DNA of 64,000 nt from Alteromonas gilva (GTDB lineage Bacteria > Pseudomonadota > Gammaproteobacteria > Enterobacterales > Alteromonadaceae), in NCBI RefSeq assembly GCF_028595265.1, contig NZ_JAQQXP010000001.1:1736001-1800000 (forward strand). The letters are read 5' to 3'. Below are positions 45,732-54,704 of the stretch, one piece after another; position 1 is the first letter of the stretch, and each line of letters begins with the position of its first letter. The position numbers and the translations under genes are program-made. The notes beneath the pieces are model-generated. The model worked only from the letters and a program-made list of their open reading frames with translations. It made no database searches and had not been told where the DNA came from.

Positions 45732-46517
45732 TTAGAAGGCGCTGGGGTTTAATCCGCCATCCAACAGGATATTCTGGCCGGTAATGTAGCCGCCGTACTG
45801 GCTGCACAAAAAAGCGCAGGTATTACCAAATTCTTGTGGATCGCCAAACCGGTTGGCCGGTATTTTAGCCGTCAACTCGCGGGTGACTGTGTCTTTGTCG
45901 TTGCCGGTGCGGGCCATGCCGGCACTAATGACGCCATCCAGGCGGTCGGTGCTAAAGTAGCCGGGCAGAATATTATTGATAGTGACGTTTTTATCGGCCA
46001 CGGTACGCGCAATACCGGCTAAAAATGCGGTTAAGCCAGCCCGCGCACCGCTGGATAAATCAAGCCCCGCAACGGGCATTTTGACGGTCATGGAAGTAAT
46101 GTTAATGATCCGGCCAAAGCCTCGCTCTGCCATGCCATCGATTACCCGCTGTACCAGATTGATAGGGGTTAGCATATTCATATTGATGCCATCGACCATG
46201 GCGTGGTTATCCAACTCGCGAAAATCCCTGAGTGGCGGGCCGCCATTATTATTAACTAAAATATCCGGTGCAGGGCAGGCGGCAAGTAACGCGGCCTGGC
46301 CTTCGGCGGTGCTGACATCGCAAGCCACCGGCGTTACCTTAATGCCGTAGGTTGCCGCGATGTCACTGGCCACCGCTGCGAGCCGCTCAGCATTCAAGCC
46401 GTTGATAACGAGGTTGACACCCGCCTTGGCAAGCGCTTCAGCGCACGCCCGGCCTAACCCGCGGCCAGACGCGCAAACAATGGCTTGCTTACCGTTGAGT
46501 CCTAAATCCATGTTCAT
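45732..46517 (-). CDS. SDR-family oxidoreductase with non-canonical active site
   Basis: The 261-residue Rossmann-fold protein has ASGRGLG near 16-22 as the cofactor loop, NNNGG near 89-93 and S142 in INITSM. Where classical SDRs carry YxxxK, the sequence reads LDLSSGARAGL: by spacing the tyrosine position is S155 and the lysine position A159. Thus it belongs to the divergent subgroup with an SxxxRAG-type segment, whose catalysis is unclear. The C-terminus (ILLDGGL) is normal. The substrate is unknown. Confidence 0.85.
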   Translation of the reverse strand: MNMDLGLNGKQAIVCASGRGLGRACAEALAKAGVNLVINGLNAERLAAVASDIAATYGIKVTPVACDVSTAEGQAALLAACPAPDILVNNNGGPPLRDFRELDNHAMVDGINMNMLTPINLVQRVIDGMAERGFGRIINITSMTVKMPVAGLDLSSGARAGLTAFLAGIARTVADKNVTINNILPGYFSTDRLDGVISAGMARTGNDKDTVTRELTAKIPANRFGDPQEFGNTCAFLCSQYGGYITGQNILLDGGLNPSAF

Positions 46518-46633
46518 TCCTGTATTCTTATAATGCGCAGACAGATGACAGTTATACTAAAAAATAAACAGCGCCAGAGCCAGTGAACTGCCTGGGCAGG
46601 CCGGCGTTTTTAGTGGTTAATTAGAGGCGCTGA

Positions 46634-48907
46634 TCAATTGTTATCATCACCCTGCCGGGTTAACAACCACTGGTAGTCGAACCACGTAGGGCCATTTTGC
46701 ATTGCTACTATCGGCTTGGCAGCTTCTGGCGTTGTGACAGATGCGTATAACAATGGGTAAATTTGATGTTGAAGGGCAGTATCGGGCGCTATTTGCGCAA
46801 ACTGCGTCATGCTTTTTTGCCACTTCAACTGTTCGACCGGCGGCTGTGGCAGAGCAAGTAGTGCAGCTGCCAGGTGATGGTTGTGTATGGTTACCATTGT
46901 GGCAGGACCATGTTGCAATCGCGTTGTAAAAAACGCCTGTGCCGCGTCAGTATTGCCAAGCTGTAAATAGGTGTTAAACAACACGGGCACCAGACTGAAA
47001 ATGGTATTGTCCAGCGACGGCAAATTAACTAACAGTTGCTGGGCTATGTCGGCAGCTTGCCGGTCCAGAGTAAAGCGTTGAAAGCCTTGCCAGAAGCGCG
47101 CGTGAGGCGTGTCGCCAAGCAAGCGTGCGGTGCGCTGAAACCACTTATCGGCTTCTTCAGGTTGACCAGACTCAAAATAAAGTAAACCCAAATAAGCGTT
47201 GTTCACGGGTGAGGCCGTATCAATGCGGTTGGACGCGAGCATTGTCTCGATGGCGGCAGCTAACTCACCGCGGCGGTGATGTATTTTGGCCCGCCACACA
47301 TAGGCCCAGGTATAGCTGTCGTCGATTTCAATAGCCTGCTGCGCCGCTTGCAAGGCGGCCTTATAGTCACCCCGCCAAAACTGCACAATAGCAAGGTTAA
47401 CGTTGATCCAGGGGGATAAGGGATCCTGCTTATGCGCCTGGCGGGCGAACGAGAGGGCTGCGTCAAACTGATTTGTTGCCAGCGCCAGTTCAGAGAATAT
47501 GTACAACGCCGTCGCATCCTGCGGGTTGCGTTCAAGCACATCGTTAAGGGTGGCCTCGGCGCGGTTAAAATCGCCGCTGTCAATGGCTAAAATGGTGCGC
47601 GCCAGCAGTGCATTTTGCTCGGTTGGATCATGCTGTAACGCAGTCGTAATGGCTTGCTGGGCTTTTTGGTGAGCGATATCGCGTGGTAAATAGGTATCGT
47701 GAAAATTATAGCGGGCATAGATAAAGGCCAATTTGCCATGGGCGGCGGCAAAATCGGGAGCCAGGCTGACGGCCTTTTGTAATGCTGTCTCAGTCTGATA
47801 ATACCATTCGCTGGTTTTACCGTTCATCAGCCAGTAGTTACCTTTAAGGTAATATTGATAGGCTTCAACGTTGCTGACTGACCCGGTTTGTTGGGTTGTG
47901 CTATTCACAGTGCGCTGCGGCAGCAATACCTGCTTTATGGCTGCTGCAATACTTTGCTGGATAGCATAAAGGCTGCTGGCCGAATTGGTATAGCTTTGCG
48001 ACCACTCCACGCGATCACTTTTGGCATCAATAAGGCGCACAGATATTTTAAACTCGTCATTAATTCGCCGCACACTGCCTTCTACCAGGTAGCGCACATC
48101 CAGTTCGGCTGCAACCTGGGTCAGGGATTTATCGGCAGTGTTAACTGCCAGTGTGGAGTAACGCGACGGGACATTGAGTTCAGCGGTGCTGGCCAGCGCA
48201 TCAATGAGTTCTTCTGTCATACCCTCCGCCAGGTAGAGGGTAGACTCATCTTTGCTTAATTGCCGTAATGGCATGACTGCCACGGAGGTACTTAACGCTG
48301 CAGGAGTGTCTGATGCTGTGGGCTGACCTGTGCTGACATAGCGCCATATACCAAGCCCCATCGCTAACATTGCCAGCAGGGTAAAAGTGAATAACCATCG
48401 CCCTTTTATTGCCCGGTATGGCGATGCTGGCGGGTGAGCTTCATCCCGGGCAACATTTTGTGGTGTCGATGACGCTGGTTGTGGTGCCGGTGCAGGCGGT
48501 GTTGCTAATGTGGGCTGTTCGGCGCTTACCGTGTCTGCGCCATCTGTGTGAGAGGATGTCGCTGCTGGCTTTTCCTGCCAGACGACCTGACCGCGTAATC
48601 GATACCCTTTTTTCGGTACGGTCTGAATCAACCGGCGCTGGCTGCTGTCATCAAGGACCTGACGCAACTGCGAAATAATTCTGGTCAGTGCCTCCTCAAC
48701 CACGATACGGCCGTGCCAGACCTCGCGCAGCAGGGCCTGACGCTCTACCGTATCTCCGGCGTCACAGGCCAGAATGTATAATACGTGCATCGCTTTGGGT
48801 TCGACACGCTTTACCGATTTGCCACGACTAACGGTGTGATCGCCAATATCGACAACAAAATCATTGATGGTAAAACACCCTCTGCCGGGCGGCGGATTAA
48901 AAGACAA
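46634..48907 (-). CDS. CadC-like membrane regulator with winged helix, one membrane helix and periplasmic TPR domain
   Basis: The 757-residue protein has an OmpR-type winged helix at residues 10-105 (RVEPKAMHVLYILAC...VPKKGYRLRG), a proline- and alanine-rich linker, one membrane helix at 171-190, a FlgO/TolB-N-like domain (VAVMPLRQLSKDESTLYLAEGMTEEL), and then about 400 residues of tetratricopeptide repeats. Such proteins sense periplasmic signals and bind DNA directly. It is divergent from a secreted TPR protein with 232 bases between, so that gene is a probable target. Confidence 0.9.
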   Translation of the reverse strand: MSFNPPPGRGCFTINDFVVDIGDHTVSRGKSVKRVEPKAMHVLYILACDAGDTVERQALLREVWHGRIVVEEALTRIISQLRQVLDDSSQRRLIQTVPKKGYRLRGQVVWQEKPAATSSHTDGADTVSAEQPTLATPPAPAPQPASSTPQNVARDEAHPPASPYRAIKGRWLFTFTLLAMLAMGLGIWRYVSTGQPTASDTPAALSTSVAVMPLRQLSKDESTLYLAEGMTEELIDALASTAELNVPSRYSTLAVNTADKSLTQVAAELDVRYLVEGSVRRINDEFKISVRLIDAKSDRVEWSQSYTNSASSLYAIQQSIAAAIKQVLLPQRTVNSTTQQTGSVSNVEAYQYYLKGNYWLMNGKTSEWYYQTETALQKAVSLAPDFAAAHGKLAFIYARYNFHDTYLPRDIAHQKAQQAITTALQHDPTEQNALLARTILAIDSGDFNRAEATLNDVLERNPQDATALYIFSELALATNQFDAALSFARQAHKQDPLSPWINVNLAIVQFWRGDYKAALQAAQQAIEIDDSYTWAYVWRAKIHHRRGELAAAIETMLASNRIDTASPVNNAYLGLLYFESGQPEEADKWFQRTARLLGDTPHARFWQGFQRFTLDRQAADIAQQLLVNLPSLDNTIFSLVPVLFNTYLQLGNTDAAQAFFTTRLQHGPATMVTIHNHHLAAALLALPQPPVEQLKWQKSMTQFAQIAPDTALQHQIYPLLYASVTTPEAAKPIVAMQNGPTWFDYQWLLTRQGDDNN

Positions 48908-49139
48908 CCTTATTTGCTCCGAGGATTCATTAGGTTTTTCTATAACTAATTATAAAGTAAAGAATTAGTTTATCTATTAGTAATTCGTTAGGTTTTAATT
49001 ACTTGTTCATCAGGCGCATTTACGCTTAATGGCACATACTCGGTCTCAACAAAAATTTTAACAAGTAGTGGCTTTTTGTTAACAAGTCTCTTGTGAACGG
49101 CAAAGCCTAACAGAAAACATGTTCGTTGAGGAAAATACT

Positions 49140-49637
49140 ATGTCTTTTACACGTCACATTACAAAATCACTTGTCGCTGCTGCTTGCTGTACGTTAACGC
49201 TCGGTAGCGCCATAGCAGGTAGCACTGCAAGTCCTGTTACTGCCGACACCTATCGCCTTAAAACCAGCATTGATGATGTAAACGGAGTGCGCGAAATCGA
49301 GTCTGGTGATTATGCTAAAGGTATTGCACGTTCTAAAGCGGCCCTGGCAAAAACTTCAGTCAGTGGCCAGCGCAGCCCGTTACATAACAACCTGTGCGTG
49401 GCCTATGTCGCTACCGGCGAGTTAGACGCCGCTAAACAACATTGTGATGCCGCTGTTGAAACCAGCAAAAATAACGTGTTTGCGTTAAACAACCGCGCAG
49501 TGATGCACTGCCTGACTGACAACCACTCGGCCTGCATTGCGGATTTGACCTGGGCACAGCAAAAGTCGAAAAGTCAGCGCATCGTAAAACAAAATCTGTC
49601 TCTTGCTAAACAGCACGACTTACTGAGTAAAAACTAA
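49140..49637 (+). CDS. Secreted TPR-repeat protein
   Basis: ATG 49140 is preceded by GAGG (the frame is open from 49119). The 165-residue product has a signal peptide (MSFTRHITKSLVAAACCTLTLGSAIA) and three TPR-like helical hairpins (SPLHNNLCVAYVATGELDAA; NNVFALNNRAVMHCL). Three cysteines after the signal peptide may form disulfides. No function is known; its TPR content and its divergence from the CadC-like regulator suggest that they work together. Two hairpins follow the gene. Confidence 0.8.
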   Translation: MSFTRHITKSLVAAACCTLTLGSAIAGSTASPVTADTYRLKTSIDDVNGVREIESGDYAKGIARSKAALAKTSVSGQRSPLHNNLCVAYVATGELDAAKQHCDAAVETSKNNVFALNNRAVMHCLTDNHSACIADLTWAQQKSKSQRIVKQNLSLAKQHDLLSKN

Positions 49638-49647
49638 GTCTGAGACG

Positions 49648-49747
49648 GCGCTTTAGCTTCGTAATAGTAGCTAAAGCGCTGATGTTTTGAGCTGTAACCC
49701 TTGCTATAAGGGTCTTTTAGCCCCGATTATTTCGGGGCTTATTTTTT
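49648..49747 (+). terminator. Two tandem hairpins ending the TPR gene
   Basis: The first is a perfect 11-bp stem (GCGCTTTAGCT at 49648-49658 with AGCTAAAGCGC at 49669-49679). The second (AGCCCCGA at 49719-49726 with TCGGGGCT at 49732-49739) is followed by TTATTTTTTT and is the clearer terminator. It lies before the convergent PepSY operon and may serve it too. Confidence 0.8.
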
Positions 49748-49785
49748 TCTCAGAAAATACCAGTTGCGCCGCTGATGGCAGTGAC

Positions 49786-50832
49786 TTACCCGTTTGAGCG
49801 CGGCATCGCCATCGGAATGTCGATAGCGTGGCACTGGCGGCAGGTGTGCTGGCATGCAAGCCTGACGCCCTGATTTATAGCCTGCTCTGACAGATGCGCA
49901 GACTCCACGGGTGTCACCGGTAGTGACGTATCGGTAACAATCTGGCATTTACCACAGGTGCCTGCGCCATGACATTCTGAGGGCAGACTGACGTTGTGAG
50001 CAAGTAACGCATGGTACAGGCTGTCATTCAGGTGCTGAGTAAACGTCAGCGAATGAGTATCACCCTGATTGTCACGTATTGTAAGGGTGTGTTCAGCCAG
50101 TGGGGCTTTCTCTGCTGTTGCAGAGCGGGCTAACACATGCCTGCAAAACAACAAATACGCGCCACTGAAGCTCAGCAGACAAGTCGCAATGGCAAAAACA
50201 ATAATGATCCAATGATTAAAGCTACCGGTGCCTGCATAGTCCATGAAATGCAGGGTAAACATGAGTACTTTTAAGCGCGTATCGTCATTCACAAAGGTAA
50301 CAACGTGGCCCGTGAGGGCGTCCAGATAAATGCTGGTGTTTAACGCATCGTCAACATTTACCCGCCACAGGGGGTTTTGCTGTTTGTTAATATCACTGAA
50401 GGGCGGCGATAGTAAAACCGGTTGTGACATGACGGTATCCGTGGCATTGCGGTAGGCTCGTTGAGCAATGCTGGCTACCTGTGAGGCACCGATCTGCCAT
50501 GGCTGACCAGTCCGGGCATCATAAACTCGACGTTGTAAGGGAAAATAACGGTGCGCCGGCTCGTTATACCACAGCACATAGTAGGGGTTGCCCAGACTCC
50601 AGATAAGTTCAACTTTGCGCGGGGCCGGTGCCTTCAGCTGTGCCAGGGGAAACAGGGTAACGCTGGCAACATCACCACCATGGCTGACCGGCTGGCGCAC
50701 CTCACGAACAGTCTCTGTGCTGCCTTCCGTGAAATTAAAATACAGCCCGGTGCCCAGCCAGATAAGCACTTGCACTGCAACCAGTAGCGCCAGCCATTTA
50801 TGCCAGAATGAAAATAAAACACGCTGCTTCAT
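49786..50832 (-). CDS. PepSY-TM membrane protein fused to a [2Fe-2S] ferredoxin domain
   Basis: The start at 50832 overlaps the upstream stop (ATGA). The 348-residue product has a membrane helix at 10-32 (HKWLALLVAVQVLIWLGTGL), a periplasmic PepSY region, a second helix near 205-230 and a C-terminal ferredoxin domain at about 245-340. The cluster ligands are C287, C293 and C296 (CHGAGTCGKC, the CX5CX2C pattern of NqrF) and C327. Conserved histidines H11 and H195 (LHFMDY) are possible haem ligands, by analogy with PepSY-type reductases. The domain order suggests electron transfer across the inner membrane. It is the last gene of an operon with a D-lactate dehydrogenase. Confidence 0.85.
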   Translation of the reverse strand: MKQRVLFSFWHKWLALLVAVQVLIWLGTGLYFNFTEGSTETVREVRQPVSHGGDVASVTLFPLAQLKAPAPRKVELIWSLGNPYYVLWYNEPAHRYFPLQRRVYDARTGQPWQIGASQVASIAQRAYRNATDTVMSQPVLLSPPFSDINKQQNPLWRVNVDDALNTSIYLDALTGHVVTFVNDDTRLKVLMFTLHFMDYAGTGSFNHWIIIVFAIATCLLSFSGAYLLFCRHVLARSATAEKAPLAEHTLTIRDNQGDTHSLTFTQHLNDSLYHALLAHNVSLPSECHGAGTCGKCQIVTDTSLPVTPVESAHLSEQAINQGVRLACQHTCRQCHAIDIPMAMPRSNG

Positions 50833-51533
50833 TCGCTTGCCCGCCATTTTGCGGTTAAACGAAACGCCAGCAGCAACACTCCGCTGAGCGCTGCCAGCAA
50901 GCCCAGTATGGCAATGGCGCGTAACAACAGGTTGGTCACATTTTCGCCGTCGTCGTAATCCATAATATGAAATCGCCATGCCCAGTCAAAGGCATGCCAG
51001 TAAGAATGGCGGCGGCGAACGATCTCGCCGCTGTGCTGATGGATATAGAACGTTGAGCGGGCAATGTCATCAAAGGTCACTATCCATAGCGAACGCTTGC
51101 CAGGCGCGGCCGGATTAGCGGGAATTTGCTGACGCACCGCATCAATATTGGCTGTGCCGGTAAATTGCTGACGGGCAATCATGGCAGCCTGTTGCTGCGA
51201 GATTGGCGGCAATACCCGGCCATTGTCAGCACTTACCAAATGCCAGCGGCCATTGACGGCCGGCGCACGAAAGCGGTAAACGGTTTGATCTAACAGCCGG
51301 GTCAGCACGACGTTTCCGGCATCCGGATAGTTGCTCAGTAAATCGGACAGCGAATAGTTCACCGAAGACAAGGTCAGCGTATCATTTTGACTATGGCTCA
51401 ACGATTCACCGTGAATAAAGTGAATGTCCATAGCGACCATATATAAGCCCGTCAGGGACCATATCACAAACTGTAAGCCGGCGATTCGCATTAACCATTT
51501 ATGCGAAGCTCGGGCTTTACCCATCGACAGCAT
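50829..51533 (-). CDS. PepSY-TM membrane protein
   Basis: The 234-residue protein has one helix at about 13-35 (HKWLMRIAGLQFVIWSLTGL), a periplasmic PepSY domain and a second helix near 205-228. It shares the HKWL and FH-MDY segments with the ferredoxin-fused protein downstream, so the two are paralogues and may form a heterodimer. AGGAG lies ten bases before the ATG. It follows dld after 57 bases. No signal peptide cleavage site is clear. Confidence 0.82.
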   Translation of the reverse strand: MLSMGKARASHKWLMRIAGLQFVIWSLTGLYMVAMDIHFIHGESLSHSQNDTLTLSSVNYSLSDLLSNYPDAGNVVLTRLLDQTVYRFRAPAVNGRWHLVSADNGRVLPPISQQQAAMIARQQFTGTANIDAVRQQIPANPAAPGKRSLWIVTFDDIARSTFYIHQHSGEIVRRRHSYWHAFDWAWRFHIMDYDDGENVTNLLLRAIAILGLLAALSGVLLLAFRLTAKWRASE

Positions 51534-51590
51534 TATGGGTTTCTCCTTTAACTGCTATTGTCGCGTTTTTACCTGACAACGCTTTTGTGA

Positions 51591-53294
51591 CTAACAACAA
51601 TGACAATTGCGTTTATGCTTTTCCATTTTACCAACGCCGGGATTAAAGGTGTTGGTCGGGTCGATATCACGATAAAACTGTGCAAGGCCTTCTTCGGCTT
51701 TATATAAATGCCCGACATTATGTTCAGCCGGATATCTGGCCCCGCGCTTATCGAGTAACGCCAACATTTCTGCTTTCACCGCACTGGCGTCAACGCCCTT
51801 TTTGAGAACGTAATCCTGATGAAAAACATGACAAAAAAAGTGACCGTAATACAGTGATTTGTCAATTTTATCCAGTAAGGACGGTGGTAGTTGTTCAACC
51901 CATTGTATGTCATTACGGCGCAGGGCAATATCCAGCGCCAGAATCTCCCCGGCAGTGTGTTTATGCATTAACTGGTAACGTATCGCGGCGCCGGCGGCGG
52001 CAAACCGATGTAAAAACGCGCTGCTGGATTCTTCACTGCTGCATTCAAAAAAGTCACCCACTGCGTTGTTATCGGCAAAAAACGCAGGTAAAAATGCCTG
52101 TGCTTCGCCAATCCCTTCATCGCTCATTTTGAGCACCAGGTGGTGTTCGTATTGTTTGCGAAAGTCCAGCATACGCCGGGGTAAATGCGGGGGCAATACC
52201 CTGGCAATGCCCTGCATGATCCGATCCGTTAAGAATTTGGGGAGCAAGGGCCATTTATTGAGCACCGCGTCAACCCGGCCTTTGATGGCAAACAGTTTAG
52301 GTAATCGGTCGGTACCCAGGTGTTTGACACTTAAAAACGTATCCTTGCCATACTGTTCAGCGACATCAAAACAGTCGCGGTGAATGTATTCGCCCACTTC
52401 AGGCAGGTTAGTAAACTCGCTAAGAATTCGCCGTCGCAGTTGAGTGAGTGTCTCGGGATTGTTGGTGCCTATATAAAATGTTTTTTCCTCTTTAGCTACC
52501 GCAAAGGTATCCAAACGCACTGCAAACACCGCCAGTTTACCAGCGCAGCCACTGGCCTCGTACAGGCGCGTTGGATCGGCATTAAACCGGCTTGGTGTGG
52601 GCGCGTCGATGTCGCGCAGTCGGTCAGTATAATCGGCGGCACTGGCGTGTTTGTCTGTGTTGCAACAGGTCTTGTCAAAGCGGCCATTTTCCAGATTGCT
52701 GAGTATCTCTTCAGGGGATTCGCCCAGCGCTATACCCAGATGGTTGACCAGTTCCAGTTGCCCCTTGGCGGTCACTCGCGCAAATAAGGCGAGTTCGGTG
52801 TATGCCGGGCCACGTTTGACCAGCGCACCACCGGAATTATTGGCGACACCGCCAACCACTGAAGCGCCTAAACAGGATGAGCCAATGACCGAATGCGGCG
52901 CGCGAGAGAGAGGCTTTAAGGTTGTTTCAAGCTTATGTAGGGTGGTGCCCGGAAAGCTCACTACCTGTTCACCCTGGCCAAGTACAATCAGCTTATCCAT
53001 GGCCAGCGTATTGATCACCACAACATCGCGATCGTAATCGTTGCCGCTGGGCGTAGAGCCCTCCGTTAAACCAGTTTTCGCTGCCTGCATAATAATAATG
53101 CAGTTGTTATCTACACAAATTTGCAATACCTGCCACAGCTTGAGCAGGGAGTCGGGAAATAAGACAGCCAACGCACTACCTTGCCCGGAGCGCCAGCCTG
53201 AACGGTAGTGCTCGGTGCGCCTGTCACCGGTGGCAACTTGTGTGTCAGATAGCACCGTTAAGAACTGCGCTATGACAGGGTGATGATGGCTCAT
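51591..53294 (-). CDS. dld: FAD-linked, quinone-dependent D-lactate dehydrogenase
   Basis: ATG 53294 has AGGAG upstream; the product is 567 residues, close to E. coli Dld (571). The FAD-binding domain spans about 40-250 (TGLTEGSTPSGNDYDRDVVV and GSSCLGASVVGGVANNSGG), followed by the cap and a membrane-binding segment rich in basic residues (near 345-385). The end reads FNPGVGKMEKHKRNCHCC; the cysteine-rich tail may bind metal or anchor the protein. It oxidises D-lactate at the inner membrane. It heads an operon with two PepSY proteins. Confidence 0.94.
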   Translation of the reverse strand: MSHHHPVIAQFLTVLSDTQVATGDRRTEHYRSGWRSGQGSALAVLFPDSLLKLWQVLQICVDNNCIIIMQAAKTGLTEGSTPSGNDYDRDVVVINTLAMDKLIVLGQGEQVVSFPGTTLHKLETTLKPLSRAPHSVIGSSCLGASVVGGVANNSGGALVKRGPAYTELALFARVTAKGQLELVNHLGIALGESPEEILSNLENGRFDKTCCNTDKHASAADYTDRLRDIDAPTPSRFNADPTRLYEASGCAGKLAVFAVRLDTFAVAKEEKTFYIGTNNPETLTQLRRRILSEFTNLPEVGEYIHRDCFDVAEQYGKDTFLSVKHLGTDRLPKLFAIKGRVDAVLNKWPLLPKFLTDRIMQGIARVLPPHLPRRMLDFRKQYEHHLVLKMSDEGIGEAQAFLPAFFADNNAVGDFFECSSEESSSAFLHRFAAAGAAIRYQLMHKHTAGEILALDIALRRNDIQWVEQLPPSLLDKIDKSLYYGHFFCHVFHQDYVLKKGVDASAVKAEMLALLDKRGARYPAEHNVGHLYKAEEGLAQFYRDIDPTNTFNPGVGKMEKHKRNCHCC

Positions 53295-53530
53295 AATTAA
53301 CTCCTGTGTTTGCTGCGAGCAGAACACGAAAACGGGTTGTAGGCGATACAACTATTTGCTTCTGGGTGACTGCATTGCTCAATAAAATAGGGCAGCGGGC
53401 GTTTACAGCATGTTTGCCGTTGGCAATGTAGATGCGTAGCATGCAATGAACTGCGGGAGTTATCAATACTCAGGCGGCAGGATATTTTATCGCTGTCGTA
53501 GGAGGGAGAAACGGGCAATGGCAAGCGGGC

Positions 53531-53570
53531 AGCAAAAAAGTAAAGCTAACTGCCCGGTAGGCAGTCAGCT
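53531..53570 (-). terminator. Terminator of the PEP-CTERM gene (minus strand)
   Basis: Read on the minus strand, an 11-base stem (AGCTGACTGCC with GGCAGTTAGCT, one wobble pair) is followed by TTACTTTTTTG. It lies just after the convergently placed stop at 53583. Confidence 0.75.
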
Positions 53571-53582
53571 TCGAGGGGGGAA

Positions 53583-54260
53583 CTAGGCCTTTTTGCAGCG
53601 GATCCGGCGTAGAAACACCAATGAGAGTGCCGCTAATACTGCCATCAGCGGAGGCTCTGGCACTTCAACATTTACATCGGCAATATCGAATTCAAACAGG
53701 CGTGCTTCAAGTGAACCAAACGAGTAGCCTGCACCAAAACCCGAGGCCTGAATAACGCCTTGCGTGGTATTTAAAGTGGGTGACATCCAGGCAAAACCCG
53801 GTGATGAAAATGCACTTTGCACGTCAGTAAGTATGGCGTCATAGGTACCATCTTCGACGGCTGCGTAAACAGTATTAGAGCCTGTAAAATATGCTGTGCT
53901 GTCATACCCGGTCAGAAACGAAGCAATATCACTGCTCATACGCACTGACACTGAAGGGTCTGTCATATTTACGCCGTTGATTAAGCCGCTGATATTCTCG
54001 GCTTCCGTACCACCACCCATGGCCAGTATATAAAACTTATTATCTCCAGGTGCCACGTTAAACGTGAGGGAAGACAATTCGTTGATTTGTTCCGTCCAGG
54101 TGACATCGTTTTGATACAACAAGTGATGGATATTTGATTCTGTACCGGTAAATACAGCGAAATCATTATCAGCAACAATTTCAATTGTAAAAGGTGCGGC
54201 GATTGTGTTGCCTGCAAGCACAGAGGCACACAACATGATTGATCTTAAAACACGCTTCAT
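53583..54260 (-). CDS. PEP-CTERM sorting-domain protein
   Basis: ATG 54260 has AGGA seven bases upstream. The 225-residue product has a signal peptide (MKRVLRSIMLCASVLAGNTIAA), an unrecognised beta-rich domain, and a C-terminus of VPEPP, a 16-residue hydrophobic helix (LMAVLAALSLVFLRR) and a basic tail. This tripartite end is the PEP-CTERM signal, cut and handled by an exosortase in EPS-producing bacteria. No exosortase gene lies in the window, so it must be elsewhere if the system is functional. Confidence 0.88.
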   Translation of the reverse strand: MKRVLRSIMLCASVLAGNTIAAPFTIEIVADNDFAVFTGTESNIHHLLYQNDVTWTEQINELSSLTFNVAPGDNKFYILAMGGGTEAENISGLINGVNMTDPSVSVRMSSDIASFLTGYDSTAYFTGSNTVYAAVEDGTYDAILTDVQSAFSSPGFAWMSPTLNTTQGVIQASGFGAGYSFGSLEARLFEFDIADVNVEVPEPPLMAVLAALSLVFLRRIRCKKA

Positions 54261-54278
54261 TGTTAATCCTGCTTCCAC

Positions 54279-54704
54279 GGTATTTAGTCCTTATTACACT
54301 AAGTCTCTATTATATTAAGCAGTTTTCAGGCCAATAATCTTCCGCGTTTTATGGTTTTCAACTAGCTGTTTTTAATGAGTTTTTAATTTTGCTCGAGAAT
54401 TCATGTTATCGAAATGTAAAAATATCCGACACTTTATAAGTGACTTCCAGCTCATAGCGGTGTCGAAACGAGCGCCGCAAATTCAACGCAGAAGCGCATC
54501 GGTGATTACCTTAATGCTTGTCTGGTATGTGTCGGTTTTACTGATCTGGCACTTTTCCTCACAATAACAGCCAGGCTGTTTTTCCAGATAGGGTGACTAC
54601 CATTGAGCCGGGAAATATCCGCAGCAATAATAGTTTGTGCTGCGCCGTCAATTAGGTAACATACTGTTAATCATGAACGAATTTAAACGCAGATAATTTA
54701 AAAA
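54279..54704. other. Gene-free 426-base gap
   Basis: I see no ORF or convincing promoter here. A small hairpin (AACAGC at 54566-54571, GCTGTT at 54575-54580, followed by TTT) looks like a weak terminator without an obvious gene; it could be the end of an unannotated small RNA. Confidence 0.35.

Noticed and set aside
53295..53530. Two overlapping minus-strand ORFs upstream of dld
   Set aside because: They have no ribosome sites and lie in what is best read as the dld promoter region.
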